Below are positions 18,768 through 27,894 of a stretch of 64,000 nucleotides of DNA, one piece after another (the first letter of the stretch is position 1; each line of letters begins with the position of its first letter). Under the pieces are notes generated by a model. That model was not told where the DNA came from and searched no databases. It saw only the letters and a list, made by a program, of their open reading frames with translations. The position numbers were made by a program, and so were the translations under genes. Source of the stretch: Fodinicola feengrottensis (GTDB lineage Bacteria > Actinomycetota > Actinomycetes > Mycobacteriales > HKI-0501); assembly GCF_010993775.1 (NCBI RefSeq), contig NZ_WOTO01000013.1, positions 1-64,000 of the forward strand, in the 5' to 3' direction.

Positions 18768-19997
18768 ATGGACACGTTGACACGCCGCAAGTTCCTGCTC
18801 GCGAGCGGAGTGACCGCCGGTGTCGCGCTGGTGGGCGGCGCCACCGCGGTGACGCTGCATGAGGTGATGGCCGCGGCGGAGGCGAATCCACTGCCGGGCG
18901 ACGCTTCGGTGCTCGTTCTTGTCACGCTTTACGGCGGAAATGACGGGCTGAACACGGTCATACCGGCCGGCGATCCGGTTTATCACAGCTCGCGGACGGA
19001 TCTCGCGTACGAGGAGAAGGACGTGTTGCCGCTCGCCGACGGGCTCGGTCTGAACCCGTCGATGAAGGGGTTCAAAACGTTGTGGGACAGCAAAAAGCTG
19101 GCGATCGTACGTGGAGTGTCCTATCCGAAGCCGGATCACAGCCACTTTCGCTCGATGGCGATCTGGCAGACCGCCTCGCCGACCAGCCCGCTGCCCACCG
19201 GCTGGCTGGGCCGGTGGCTGGACGCGAACGGCCGGGATCCGTTGAAAGCGATCGCGATCGGGTCGACGCTGCCGCCGCCGCTGCTCGCCGGCGCCGAGGT
19301 GGCCGGTGCGGCGCTGCCGCTCGGTGGCATCACCATCCCGTCAGCCCTGCATTCGCCGGTGCAGTCGATGGGTCGGACCGACCCGGCCGACCCGGCGTTG
19401 GAAGCCCGGGCCGCCGGCTCGATGACGGATCTTCTCCGGGTGGAACAAACTTTCGCCGCCGCACACACCGCGAAGTCGGAGCCGCCGGACGACCCGGAGC
19501 GGCCCACCGATGGCAACTCCGGCGGCGGGCAGGGCGCGTTGGGCGCGCAACTCGACGTGGTGGCGCGATGTATAGCGGCGAATGCGCCCACTCGTGCGTA
19601 CAGCGTCAGCAGCCTGGGCGGTTTTGACACGCACTCCAACGAAAAAGGCACCCAGTCCAAGCTGCTCGGTGAGTTGGACAGCGCGGTCAACGGATTCCTC
19701 GGCAAGGTCAAGGGAAAGCAGGTCGTGGTCGCGGTCTATTCCGAATTCGGCCGCCGAGTGGCCGCGAATGCCAACCAGGGCACCGATCACGGCACCGCCG
19801 GCCCGGTTTTCATTGCTGGCGAACCAGTCGCCGGCGGCTTCTACGGCGACGAACCAAGCCTCGCGAAACTGGACGACGGTGACCTGGCCGCGACGACGGA
19901 CTTCCGGGATGTGTACGCGACGCTGGTCGGCAAGGTGTTGGGCACCGATCCGGGCCAGATCCTGGGCGCCGGCCGGCAACAGCTCGCGTTCCTGTGA
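18768..19997 (+). CDS. DUF1501 family protein with Tat signal
   Basis: Intact frame of 409 residues. The N-terminus TRRKFLLASGVTAGVALVGG is a twin-arginine signal, so the protein is exported folded. Core motifs are LVTLYGGNDGLNTVIP, GVSYPKPDHSHFRSM, GGFDTHSNEKGTQ, VYSEFGRRVAANANQGTDHG; these resemble the alkaline phosphatase/sulfatase fold. GAAGGGGAACC precedes the ATG. It forms a two-gene unit with the DUF1800 gene; the substrate is unknown. Confidence 0.9.
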   Translation: MDTLTRRKFLLASGVTAGVALVGGATAVTLHEVMAAAEANPLPGDASVLVLVTLYGGNDGLNTVIPAGDPVYHSSRTDLAYEEKDVLPLADGLGLNPSMKGFKTLWDSKKLAIVRGVSYPKPDHSHFRSMAIWQTASPTSPLPTGWLGRWLDANGRDPLKAIAIGSTLPPPLLAGAEVAGAALPLGGITIPSALHSPVQSMGRTDPADPALEARAAGSMTDLLRVEQTFAAAHTAKSEPPDDPERPTDGNSGGGQGALGAQLDVVARCIAANAPTRAYSVSSLGGFDTHSNEKGTQSKLLGELDSAVNGFLGKVKGKQVVVAVYSEFGRRVAANANQGTDHGTAGPVFIAGEPVAGGFYGDEPSLAKLDDGDLAATTDFRDVYATLVGKVLGTDPGQILGAGRQQLAFL

Positions 19998-20019
19998 CGG
20001 CCGTGCGTACGCTCACGCC

Positions 20020-20703
20020 GTGACCACGGAGTCCAGCAAGGGGCTCGTCCTGCTGGTCGAGGACGAGCGGCCGATCGCCGACCTGCAGCGGATGTATCTG
20101 CGCCGGGACGGATTCGGTGTGCACATTTGCGCCGATGGCCGGTCCGGGCTGTCCGCGGCTCGTACCCTGCACCCGGTCGCGATCGTGCTCGACATCCGGC
20201 TGCCCGAGCTGGATGGACTGGAGGTCTGCAAAGCGCTACGCGCGGATGGCAATCGGACGCCGATCCTGTTCGTCACCGCGCGTGACGACGAGGCCGACCG
20301 GATCCTCGGCCTGGAGATGGGCGCCGACGACTACCTGACCAAGCCGTTCTCGCCACGGGAGCTGGTCGCCCGCGTCAAGGCGGTCCTGCGGCGCGGCGCC
20401 GACGCCTGGCCGCCGCCCATCCTGACGAATGGCCTGGTCAGCACGGATGTGGCCGGTCGGGGAGTGCGGGTCGGGGAGGCCGGTGTGGAGCTGACGGCGA
20501 CCGAGTTCGACCTGCTCGCGCACCTGCTCCGCAGGCCCGGCCAGGTCTTCTCTCGCGAGCAGCTGCTCGCGCAGGTCTGGGGGCACGCCGGGCCGGGCAG
20601 TCGTACGGTCGACGTGCATGTCGCCCAGCTGCGCTCCAAACTCGGCGACGCGTGCCCGATCCGTACTTTCCGTGGCGTCGGCTACGGCGTCGACCGCCCA
20701 TGA
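20020..20703 (+). CDS. OmpR/PhoB-family response regulator
   Basis: Intact, 227 residues. The receiver domain has the acidic pair in LLVEDERP, the phosphoacceptor Asp in VLDIRLPELDG, the Thr in LFVTARDDE and the Lys in DYLTKPFSP. The C-terminal winged helix ends SRTVDVHVAQLRSKL and RGVGYGV. The GTG at 20020 is 23 bases after the DUF1501 stop. The stop overlaps the ATG of the histidine kinase gene, giving a two-component pair. The signal and targets are not evident. Confidence 0.9.
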   Translation: MTTESSKGLVLLVEDERPIADLQRMYLRRDGFGVHICADGRSGLSAARTLHPVAIVLDIRLPELDGLEVCKALRADGNRTPILFVTARDDEADRILGLEMGADDYLTKPFSPRELVARVKAVLRRGADAWPPPILTNGLVSTDVAGRGVRVGEAGVELTATEFDLLAHLLRRPGQVFSREQLLAQVWGHAGPGSRTVDVHVAQLRSKLGDACPIRTFRGVGYGVDRP

Positions 20704-22045
20704 GGACACTGCCCACACTGAAGACGCTCGGTTTCCGGATCGGCCTGGTCACCACGGCCGTCGCGGTGGTGTGCCTGCTGGTCGCCGCGATCGTCTCGTA
20801 CCCGCTGATCCGGTCCGCCGCGGAAACTCAGGCCCGCCGCCAGTTGGCCCGCCAGGCCACCCTGGTCGCCGGCCTGAACCCGCAGCGCACCGCCTCGGCG
20901 AAGGTGCGCCAGCTGTTGTCCAAGGCTGGCACCAAACTGACGATCGCGTTGCCCGGCGGCGAGGTGCGCGCGCGAGGTGTTGCCGGCCGCTGACATGAAG
21001 GCTTTGCTGGCTGGGCAGGCATTTTCCCGGGTCGAGACGGTCGATGGTGAGCGCTCGTACGTGGAAGGCCGGCCGCTGGACGACGGCGGCGGGCTCGCGC
21101 TCGTACAAGTGGCAAGCCTCGCGCCAAAGGATCAGGACGAGTTCCTGTGGCGAGAGCTGGTCGCCGCCCTCGCCGGCCTGTTGGTGGCCGTCGCCGCCGG
21201 CGTACTTTTGGCCCGAAGACTGGCAAGACCGCTGCGGTTGACCTCAGCTGGCGCCCGCCGGATGGCGGCTGGCGAGCGGTCCGTACGGGTGACGCCGAGC
21301 GGCCCGGTCGAGGTCGCCTCGGTGGCCGAAGCGGTGAATTCGCTGGCCGGTGCGCTGGAGGTGAGCGAGCGCCGGCAGCGCGACTTTTTGCTTTCCGTAT
21401 CACATGAACTGCGTACGCCCCTGACCACCATCCGCGGGTTCGCCGAGGCTCTGTCCGATGGCGTTGCTGACGACGCGGTAGGCACCGGCCAGATCATGCT
21501 GACCGAGGCGCAGCGGCTGGACCGGCTGATCGGCGACCTGCTCGACCTCGCCCGGCTGCAGGCCCAGGACTTCCGGATCGACCACGCGCCCACCGACCTC
21601 GCCGAGGTCGTCCGCGCCGCCGCCCAGGTCTGGTCCGCTCGCTGCACTGCCGCCGGGCTGGTTTTCCGGTTGGAGGCAGCCGATTCACCTGTCGTCGTAC
21701 GCACCGATCCGGGCCGTGTCCGGCAGATTGTCGACGGCCTCGCCGACAACGCCCTGCGCGCCACCCCCGCCGGCGCCATGATGGTCATCGCGCTGCGCGT
21801 CGAACCGGGTTCCGCGGTGCTGGAAGTCCGCGACGGCGGCCCCGGCCTGAACCCGGAAGACCTCGCGGTGGCCTTCGAGAAGTCGGTGCTGACCGAGCGT
21901 TACCGCGGACAACGCCCCGGCGGCACCGGCATCGGTCTCGCCCTGGTCCGCGGCCTCGTCGTACGCTCGGCGGCGGCACCATCACCGCCAGCACCGCCCC
22001 CGAAGGCGGCGCGCCCGCTTCACCATCCACCTCCCCACCCCCTGA
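20700..22045 (+). CDS. Sensor histidine kinase
   Basis: Membrane kinase partner of the preceding regulator. One N-terminal membrane helix (VTTAVAVVCLLVAAIVSY), a short extracellular part, a second helix at AALAGLLVAVAAGVLLARRL, then HAMP. The phosphorylated His is in SVSHELRTPLTTIRGF; the N box is DNALRATP, G1 GPGLNPED and G2 GGTGIGLALVRGL. Frame changes occur near 20990 (GCGCGCGAGG) and near 21970; after the second, the normal end GGTITASTAPEGGARFTIHL stops at 22045. About 447 residues when joined. Confidence 0.85.
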
Positions 22046-22053
22046 CCACCCTC

Positions 22054-22113
22054 GCGAGGGTGACGTTTCAGGGTCGGAATGCCCCGTTTCTCACCCCACA
22101 ACGTCGCCCTCGC
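22054..22113. terminator. Long inverted repeat after the histidine kinase
   Basis: GCGAGGGTGACGTT (22054-22067) pairs with AACGTCGCCCTCGC (22100-22113) with one mismatch around a 32-base loop. It starts nine bases after the kinase stop. Confidence 0.55.
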
Positions 22114-22165
22114 GTCGTCCATACCTTCACCCCGGATCAGGGCTGAAGGCGGTAAACTCGCGAAT

Positions 22166-22366
22166 ATGAGTGGCGAACGCGACGAGCTGGCTCGCCTGGT
22201 CCAGGAGTTGCCGGACGAGCAGGTACCCAAGGCGCTTGAAGAGGTCCGCGGGCGGTTGCGTCCCGCGCGCCAATGGCCGCCGGCCTGGTTCGGTATAGCC
22301 CCCGGTGACGGCACCGACATCGCAGCCCGCAGCGAAGACGTCCTTGCTGAGGGCTTCGGTCGGTAA
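22166..22366 (+). CDS. Putative antitoxin of a PIN-domain toxin-antitoxin pair
   Basis: Sixty-six residues, charged, with a predicted helix (ERDELARLVQELPDEQVPKALEEVRG) and a C-terminal tail ending DVLAEGFGR. Tails of the form DxLLxEGFG are common in actinobacterial antitoxins next to PIN toxins and would fold into the toxin. No DNA-binding fold is obvious. The stop is two bases before the GTG of the toxin gene. No good ribosome site is seen; GGCGG lies ahead of the ATG. Confidence 0.65.
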   Translation: MSGERDELARLVQELPDEQVPKALEEVRGRLRPARQWPPAWFGIAPGDGTDIAARSEDVLAEGFGR

Positions 22367-22368
22367 GT

Positions 22369-22789
22369 GTGCTCATCTGCGACACCGGCCCGCTGGTGGC
22401 GGCCGCATTGTTCAAAGACGCGGATCATCATCGATGTGTCGAACTGTTTACCGGCATGCACCTGGCCAACCGCAGGCTAATCATGCCGACGACCGTAGTT
22501 GCTGAGGTGGGATATCTCTTGGCAACCAAAGCCGGGCCGCGGGCCGAGGCCGCGTTTCTGGGCGCCTTGTCTGAAGGGGACTTCGAAACAGCTGAACTGC
22601 GCAGCAGTACTACGCGCGGATGGCTGAGCTGGTCGCGCAGTATGGCGACTTGCCGCTGGGCACCACGGATGCCTCCGTAATCGCACTGGCCGAGCGACTC
22701 GGCGTGCGTGAAGTCGCCACCCTTGACCTGCGTCACTTCACGGTCGTACTGCCGCAACACGTTGAGGCGTTACGCTGCTGCCGGAGTAG
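22369..22789 (+). CDS. PIN-domain ribonuclease toxin (VapC-like)
   Basis: Mg2+-dependent RNase, predicted to be neutralised by the preceding small protein. LICDTGPLVAAAL carries the first catalytic Asp, and TTVVAEVGYLL the conserved Glu. After a frame change near 22608 the rest reads LPLGTTDASVIALAERLGVREVATLDLRHF, with the later Asp residues. The natural end is TLLPE with stop at 22789, after one more base slip near 22775. About 139 residues when joined, normal for the family. As written the gene is broken, so activity depends on whether the indels are real. Confidence 0.75.
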
Positions 22790-22815
22790 GCCGCGGCGAA
22801 GTCCATACTGGGCGG

Positions 22816-23223
22816 ATGCCGGTGGTGGGGTTGATGGGACGGGCGTTTCGGGAGATTTACCACGTCATCCGGGGGACCAGCCCGACGCATCTGCATCTAC
22901 GCGAGCGGCTCGGCTTCCTGCTCATCCTGAGTGTGGTGGTGGACCTCGTCGCGAGCGTGCCGATCATGTTTGTCGAGATGGGCGCGCAGGGTAGCCAGAT
23001 CCACTCGTACGGTGACGCGCTGTTCTGGACGACCGGGCAGCTGCTGACGGTGTCGTCCAACCTCGCCAACCCGATCAGCCCGGCGGCCCGGGTGATCGAC
23101 CTCATCTTGGAGTTCTACGCGATCACCGTGGTCGCCACGGTAGCCGGCTCGATGGGTGCGTTCTTCCACCGCCGGGGCATGGAACGCCAACCGCTGCCGC
23201 CGGAGTCCGTTGATCGCAGCTGA
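22816..23223 (+). CDS. Small two-helix channel-like membrane protein
   Basis: 135 residues with two membrane helices (RLGFLLILSVVVDLVASVPIM and LILEFYAITVVATVAGSMGAF) and a hydrophobic re-entrant stretch between them, YGDALFWTTGQLLTVSSNL. This is the layout of the two-helix potassium channel pore domain, but the selectivity filter TVGYG is replaced by TTGQLLTVSS. It could be an unusual ion channel or a channel-derived membrane protein. The ATG at 22816 is used. It is downstream of the toxin gene and probably independent. Confidence 0.6.
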   Translation: MPVVGLMGRAFREIYHVIRGTSPTHLHLRERLGFLLILSVVVDLVASVPIMFVEMGAQGSQIHSYGDALFWTTGQLLTVSSNLANPISPAARVIDLILEFYAITVVATVAGSMGAFFHRRGMERQPLPPESVDRS

Positions 23224-23664
23224 CAATTTTGTTGGGGAATGCTGGTGAATTCGTCGTTAACCTCATTCCCGGCCGGCGTCCAGAGTGGACATACTTAGTC
23301 TCAAGGATGATTGACCAGCGGACTCTCCACCTTTAGGGGTAGTGCGGGGTAGCACCTCCGGGTGGCGAGACCGGGGGTGGTTTGGCCTATTCTCTGTTGT
23401 AGAGCCGGTTCGGCGATGTAGCCGATTCACCGCTGAACGGCCGGGCAGTGGGGAGGCTGGCCGTGGCGCGAATTCTCAGCAGTCGCTCAGCTACGTCTCA
23501 GCGTCCCGGGCATAAGGTTAATTCGCGCCTTAGGTGTCGCCAACGTGAAGTCCCGACCGATGGCGACCTTAGGTTGTCACCGGTTGTTCATAACCAGGCA
23601 AAGTTGGGGCAGTGAACATGAAGTCGACGATGACGACCGCCGCCCGGTACGGATGTAGCCGCAG
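23224..23664 (+). promoter_or_regulatory. 440-base region without a gene ahead of the DMT-GT fusion
   Basis: No supported coding frame. It holds several small hairpins: GTGC-GGGGTA-GCAC near 23341, and a stem of CCGGTTCGGCG with CGCTGAACGGCCGG around 23405-23445. Further on, CCTTAGGTGTCGCC (about 23530) is partly complementary to GGCGACCTTAGG (about 23563). The length and the structured, GC-balanced appearance suggest a regulated leader or a small RNA, but no known riboswitch class is recognised. ATTCCTGG- or TATTCT-like promoter words occur at 23391. Confidence 0.4.
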
Positions 23665-25890
23665 ATGACCGCAATCACTGGTGTCGCCATTCTCCTGGCC
23701 GCCTTCGGCGCGTGCTGTTACGCGGCCGGCGCCTGGTTGCAGCACGGCGCGGTCGGGGAGGTCAGCGGCGAGAACAAGCTTGGTGCCGCCGGTCTCCTGC
23801 ACCTCTTGCGGACACCACGGTGGCTGCTCGGTCTCACGGTGATCGTCGGTGGGGTCGTCTCGCATCTGCTCGCGCTCGGGTTCGCGCCGCTGACCATCGT
23901 GCAGCCGGTCGGTGCGCTCGCGTTGCCGTTGACCGTGCTTTTGTACGCGCGATCCAGCCGCGGCCGGCTCGGTCACCGGGCCACCGCCGGGATGGTGGCC
24001 ACGGTCGCCGGCCTGCTGCTGTTCGTGCTGGTCGCGGCCAACGGCGCGACCTCCACCGTGGTGGGTGCGGACGCCGAGACCCGGGCCACCCAGCTGGTCG
24101 GCCTGGGGCTGGGCGTGCTCTGCCTGGTCAGTCTGCTGGCCAAGGGCAACGTGCGGTGCGTGGCGCTGGCCACCGGCGCCGGCATCGGATACGGCTATGT
24201 GTCACTGCAGATGCGCAGCATCATGCAGGGGTTCGGCACCGAGGGCATCACCGGCATCCCGCTGCTGTCCGTGCTCTTCCTGGTGTTGTCGCTGGTGGTC
24301 GTCGGCGTGATCATGTTGCAGCTGGCGTATTCCAGCGGTCCGCCCGACCTGGTCGTCGCGTGCCTGACCGTGGTCGACCCGCTGGTCGCGGTGGGCCTGG
24401 GCATCGGGGTGCTCGGTGAAGGCGTACGCAACAACGTGTGGATCATCACCGGTGAGGTCGTCGGCGCGCTGGCGGCCTGCGTCGGGGTGGCGATCCTGGC
24501 CCGCTACCACCCGGAGCGGCTGCGCCGGCTGGAGCACAAGGACGAGCCCACCGGATCGTCGTCGTTGGCGACCGCCGCGCTGCTCGGGCTGACCGAACGC
24601 AAGCTGCGGATCCTGATCGCCGCCGCCGACACCTTCCCGCCGGACATCAACGGCGCCGCCCGGTTCGGTTCCCGGCTGGCCCGCGGCATGGTCGAGCGCG
24701 GCCACGAGGTGCACGTGGTGTGCCCGTCGCGGACCATCCACGACGAGGTGACCGACTACCACGGCGTCACGGTGCATCGGATCGGCTCGTACCCGACGAC
24801 CTGGTTCCACCCCACCTTCCGGCTCACCCCGGTCTGGCGGATCCATCCGGCCACCGCTCGGCTGCTGGACACGGTCAAGCCGGACGTGGTCCACATCCAG
24901 TCGCACTTCCTGTTCGGCAGCGCGCTGCTGAGCCAGGGGCCCAAGCGCGGCATCCCGGTGGTCGCCACCAACCACTTCATGCCGGAGAACCTCTACGGTT
25001 CGCTGCACCTGCCCCATTTCGTACGGGGAATGGCCGGCCGGCACCTGTGGCGGTCGGTGATCCGGCGCTACATCCGCGCGCAGGTGGTCACCGCGCCGAC
25101 CGCGCGGGCGGTCGAGCTGCTGCACGACAACGGCTTCCCGGCGATCGCGATCCCGGTCTCCTGCGGCATCGACGTCGATGTCTATAAGCGCCACGCCGAC
25201 GAGTTCAAGGCAGCACATCCGGAGCCGCGGCCGCCGATGGTGACGTTCGTCGGTCGCCTCGACGAGGAAAAGCGGATCGACGAGCTGATCCGGGCGCTCG
25301 GCCGGATCGAGCTGCCCGAGCCGCCGCACCTGACCGTGGTCGGCAGCGGTGCCTGCCGGCAGCCGCTGCAGGCACTGGCCGCCGAGCTGGGGCTCGCCGA
25401 CCGGGTGCACTTCACCGGCCTGGTGACCGACGAGGAAGTCCGTGACGCGTACGCGGCGGCCGACGTGTTCTGCATGCCGAGCATCGCCGAGCTGCAGAGC
25501 ATCGCCACCATGGAGGCGATGTCGTCGGGCAAGCCCGTCGTCGCCGCCGACGCGATGGCGTTGCCGCACCTCGTACGCCCGGGCGAGAACGGCTGGCTCT
25601 TCGAGCCCGGTGACGTGGACGGCCTCGCTCGCCGGTTGCAGGAGCTGCTCGGCGACCCCCTGCTGCGGGCCACCTTCGGTGCCGCCAGCAGCCGGATCAT
25701 CGCCAGCCACGACATCGCCACCGTGCTCAGCACCTTCGAAGACATCTACCGCGCGGTCATCGACGGCTCGCCGGCCGACCTGGTCGAGCAGCTGATCGCC
25801 GGTTCCGGTGTCTCCCGTGCCGCGCTCCAGCCGGCCGCCCGGATCAGCCTGCGCAGCCAGCTGGCCCGGCTGTCCGGCCGGGCCAGGTGA
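23665..25890 (+). CDS. DMT-transporter / GT4 glycosyltransferase fusion protein
   Basis: Single intact frame of 741 residues. Residues 1 to about 285 form nine or ten membrane helices of the drug/metabolite transporter type (VAILLAAFGACCYAAGAWLQ, then ALGFAPLTIVQPVGALALPL and LTVVDPLVAVGLGIGVLGEG). Residues about 305-741 are a GT-B glycosyltransferase of family 4. Its N-terminal domain reads KLRILIAAADTFPPDINGAA, the donor domain VTFVGRLDEEKRIDELI, and the EX7E site ELQSIATMEAMSSGKPVVA. The GT half resembles PimB-like mannosyltransferases. The fusion suggests a transferase tethered to a lipid- or donor-transport function. It overlaps the hydrolase gene (GTGA). Confidence 0.85.
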   Translation: MTAITGVAILLAAFGACCYAAGAWLQHGAVGEVSGENKLGAAGLLHLLRTPRWLLGLTVIVGGVVSHLLALGFAPLTIVQPVGALALPLTVLLYARSSRGRLGHRATAGMVATVAGLLLFVLVAANGATSTVVGADAETRATQLVGLGLGVLCLVSLLAKGNVRCVALATGAGIGYGYVSLQMRSIMQGFGTEGITGIPLLSVLFLVLSLVVVGVIMLQLAYSSGPPDLVVACLTVVDPLVAVGLGIGVLGEGVRNNVWIITGEVVGALAACVGVAILARYHPERLRRLEHKDEPTGSSSLATAALLGLTERKLRILIAAADTFPPDINGAARFGSRLARGMVERGHEVHVVCPSRTIHDEVTDYHGVTVHRIGSYPTTWFHPTFRLTPVWRIHPATARLLDTVKPDVVHIQSHFLFGSALLSQGPKRGIPVVATNHFMPENLYGSLHLPHFVRGMAGRHLWRSVIRRYIRAQVVTAPTARAVELLHDNGFPAIAIPVSCGIDVDVYKRHADEFKAAHPEPRPPMVTFVGRLDEEKRIDELIRALGRIELPEPPHLTVVGSGACRQPLQALAAELGLADRVHFTGLVTDEEVRDAYAAADVFCMPSIAELQSIATMEAMSSGKPVVAADAMALPHLVRPGENGWLFEPGDVDGLARRLQELLGDPLLRATFGAASSRIIASHDIATVLSTFEDIYRAVIDGSPADLVEQLIAGSGVSRAALQPAARISLRSQLARLSGRAR

Positions 25891-26796
25891 CCACCGTCCC
25901 GGCTGTGCCCAGGGCGGATGGCGTACGGGCCTCGGTGCCGGCGACCGCGGTCGTGGATGGTGCGCAGGTGCGCTATTGGACGTATTATCCGACTCCGCGC
26001 CTGGACGGTCATTCGCCGGTGATCGTGATGGTGCACGGTTTTCGCGGCACCCACCAGGGTTTGGAGCTGATCGCCGGAAACCTGTCGGAATTCCAGGTGG
26101 TCAGCCCGGACCTGCCAGTTTTTTTGGTGCCTCGCCGCCGATGCCGGGCCGCAAGCACGATGTCGCCGGCTATGCGACGGTCATCGCGGGCCTGATCCGG
26201 CAGCTGGCGGTCGGGCCAGTGGTGCTGCTCGGACATTCCTTCGGCTCCATCGTGGCCGCTCGCATCGCGGCCACCGAGCCATCGCTGGTGAGTTCGTTGA
26301 TTTTGGTCAATTCGTTGGCGACGCCGGTGCCGGCGCGTGGCGGACCGGGTCGGCTCGGGTTGCGGCTCGCTTCCGCGTATTATCGCCTCGCGGCCGCCGC
26401 GCCACCCCGTGCCGGTCACGTTCTGTTGGCCAGCAAGGCTTTCACGCTCTCGATGAGCGCGGCGATGGCGGTCACCCGCGATCGTGAGCTACGCAAGGAC
26501 ATTCACCGCCGGCATTTACTGCATTTCAGCGATTTCCACAATCGCCAGCTGTTGGTGGAGGCCTTTTCCGAGGTCGGCGAAGCGGGCGTCGGCGATTATG
26601 CCGCCGCATTTCGATGCGGACGTTGTTGATCGCCGGCGAGCGGGACCGGATGGCGCCGCCGGCTGGCCAACGCTGGTTGTTGCCGCAGTTGGCCGATGGC
26701 CAGCTGCGTACGATTTCCGGGGTCGGTCACCTCGTCCACTACGAAAAGCCAGCCGCCGCGGCCGCGTTGATCCGTGAATTCCTGGCATCATCGTGA
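25887..26796 (+). CDS. Alpha/beta hydrolase
   Basis: About 302 residues. The oxyanion strand is VIVMVHGFRGTHQG, the nucleophile elbow LLGHSFGSIVA, the acidic residue is in LLIAGERDRMAPP, and the catalytic His in GVGHLVHYEKP. Breaks at a seven-T run near 26125 and near 26610 split the frame; all three catalytic residues are present across the pieces. GTG at 25887 overlaps the fusion gene and the stop overlaps the next glycosyltransferase, so the three are one operon. A role in trimming or activating a glycolipid is plausible from context only. Confidence 0.8.
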
Positions 26797-27858
26797 ATGT
26801 CTTCTTTGACGCGCGGTGGACGCGGATGGACACCCACGACGGCATCAGCCGTTATGGTGCCAGCCTGCTGGAGGCTTTCAGCCGGATCCACCCAGTGACC
26901 ATGATCATCCACGACCAGCGACAGCTCGCGCTGTTGCCGGATGTGCCGTACGTGCAGCTCAACAACCCGATCTCGGTCCGCGAGTTTTTCTTTTCCAGCA
27001 AGCTGAACAAGCTCGGCGCCGACGTGGTTTTCAGTCCCATGCAGGTGATCGGCAGCCTCGGCCGGCGCTTCAAGCTTATCCTCACCCTGCATGACCTGAT
27101 CTACTACCGGCATCGTCAGCCGCCGGGTTTCCTTCCGCTGCCGGTGCAGCTCATTTGGCGGCTTTATCACCTGACGTACACGCCACAACGGCTGCTGCTC
27201 AACCGCGCGGACGCGGTCGCCACGGTGTCCTCGACCAGCCGCGATCTCATTCTTGAGCACCGGCTGACTCGCCGCCCAGTCGAGGTTGTCTACAACGCGC
27301 CGCAGCCCGGGTTGGGTGGCACGGCCGCGGTAGAGCCGACGAAAGACCTGGTCTACATGGGGTCTTTCATGGAATACAAGAATGTCGAGACTTTGGTCGC
27401 GGGCCTGGAATTTCTGCCCGGCCACACTTTGCATCTGGTCAGCCGGATCAAGCCGCAGCGCGAAGCGCAGCTGCGCGCACTCGTACCCGCCGGTGCCGAG
27501 GTGGTTTTCTGGCATGGCATCAGCGATCAGGACTATCACCAGCTGCTCAAATCCGCCGCCGCGCTGGTCACCGCCTCCAAAGACGAGGGCTTCGGGTTGC
27601 CGATCATCGAGGCGATGGCGCTGGGCACCCCGGTCGTCTGCAGCGAGCTCCCAGTTTTTTCCGCGAGGTCGCCGCCGACGCGGCCGCCTTCTTCGACCCG
27701 GACTCACCTCGCTCGTACGCCTCGGCCGTCCAATCCGTCACTGCACCGGCCCGCCCGCCGCCGCCCTCGCTATCGCCGGCCGGACCCGCGCCGCCGCCTT
27801 CTCGTGGGACTCCTCCGCCCAGCACCTCCTGTCCCTCATCACCACTCTCAGCGACTGA
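26793..27858 (+). CDS. Glycosyltransferase, GT4/GT1 family
   Basis: About 355 residues. FFDARWTRMDTHDGISRYGASLLEA is the typical start of actinobacterial mannosyl/glucosyltransferases; the donor site carries LVYMGSFMEYKNVETLV and EGFGLPIIEAMALGTPVVC (EX7E). A run of six T at 27653 breaks the frame, the next part FREVAADAAAFFDPDSP continues it, and a further shift gives the end SAQHLLSLITTL at 27858. It has no membrane helix. As third gene of the operon it probably acts on the same envelope glycan as the fusion protein. Confidence 0.8.
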
Positions 27859-27894
27859 CCTCTGCTCGCGTAACCACGGCGAGAGTGGGACGGG

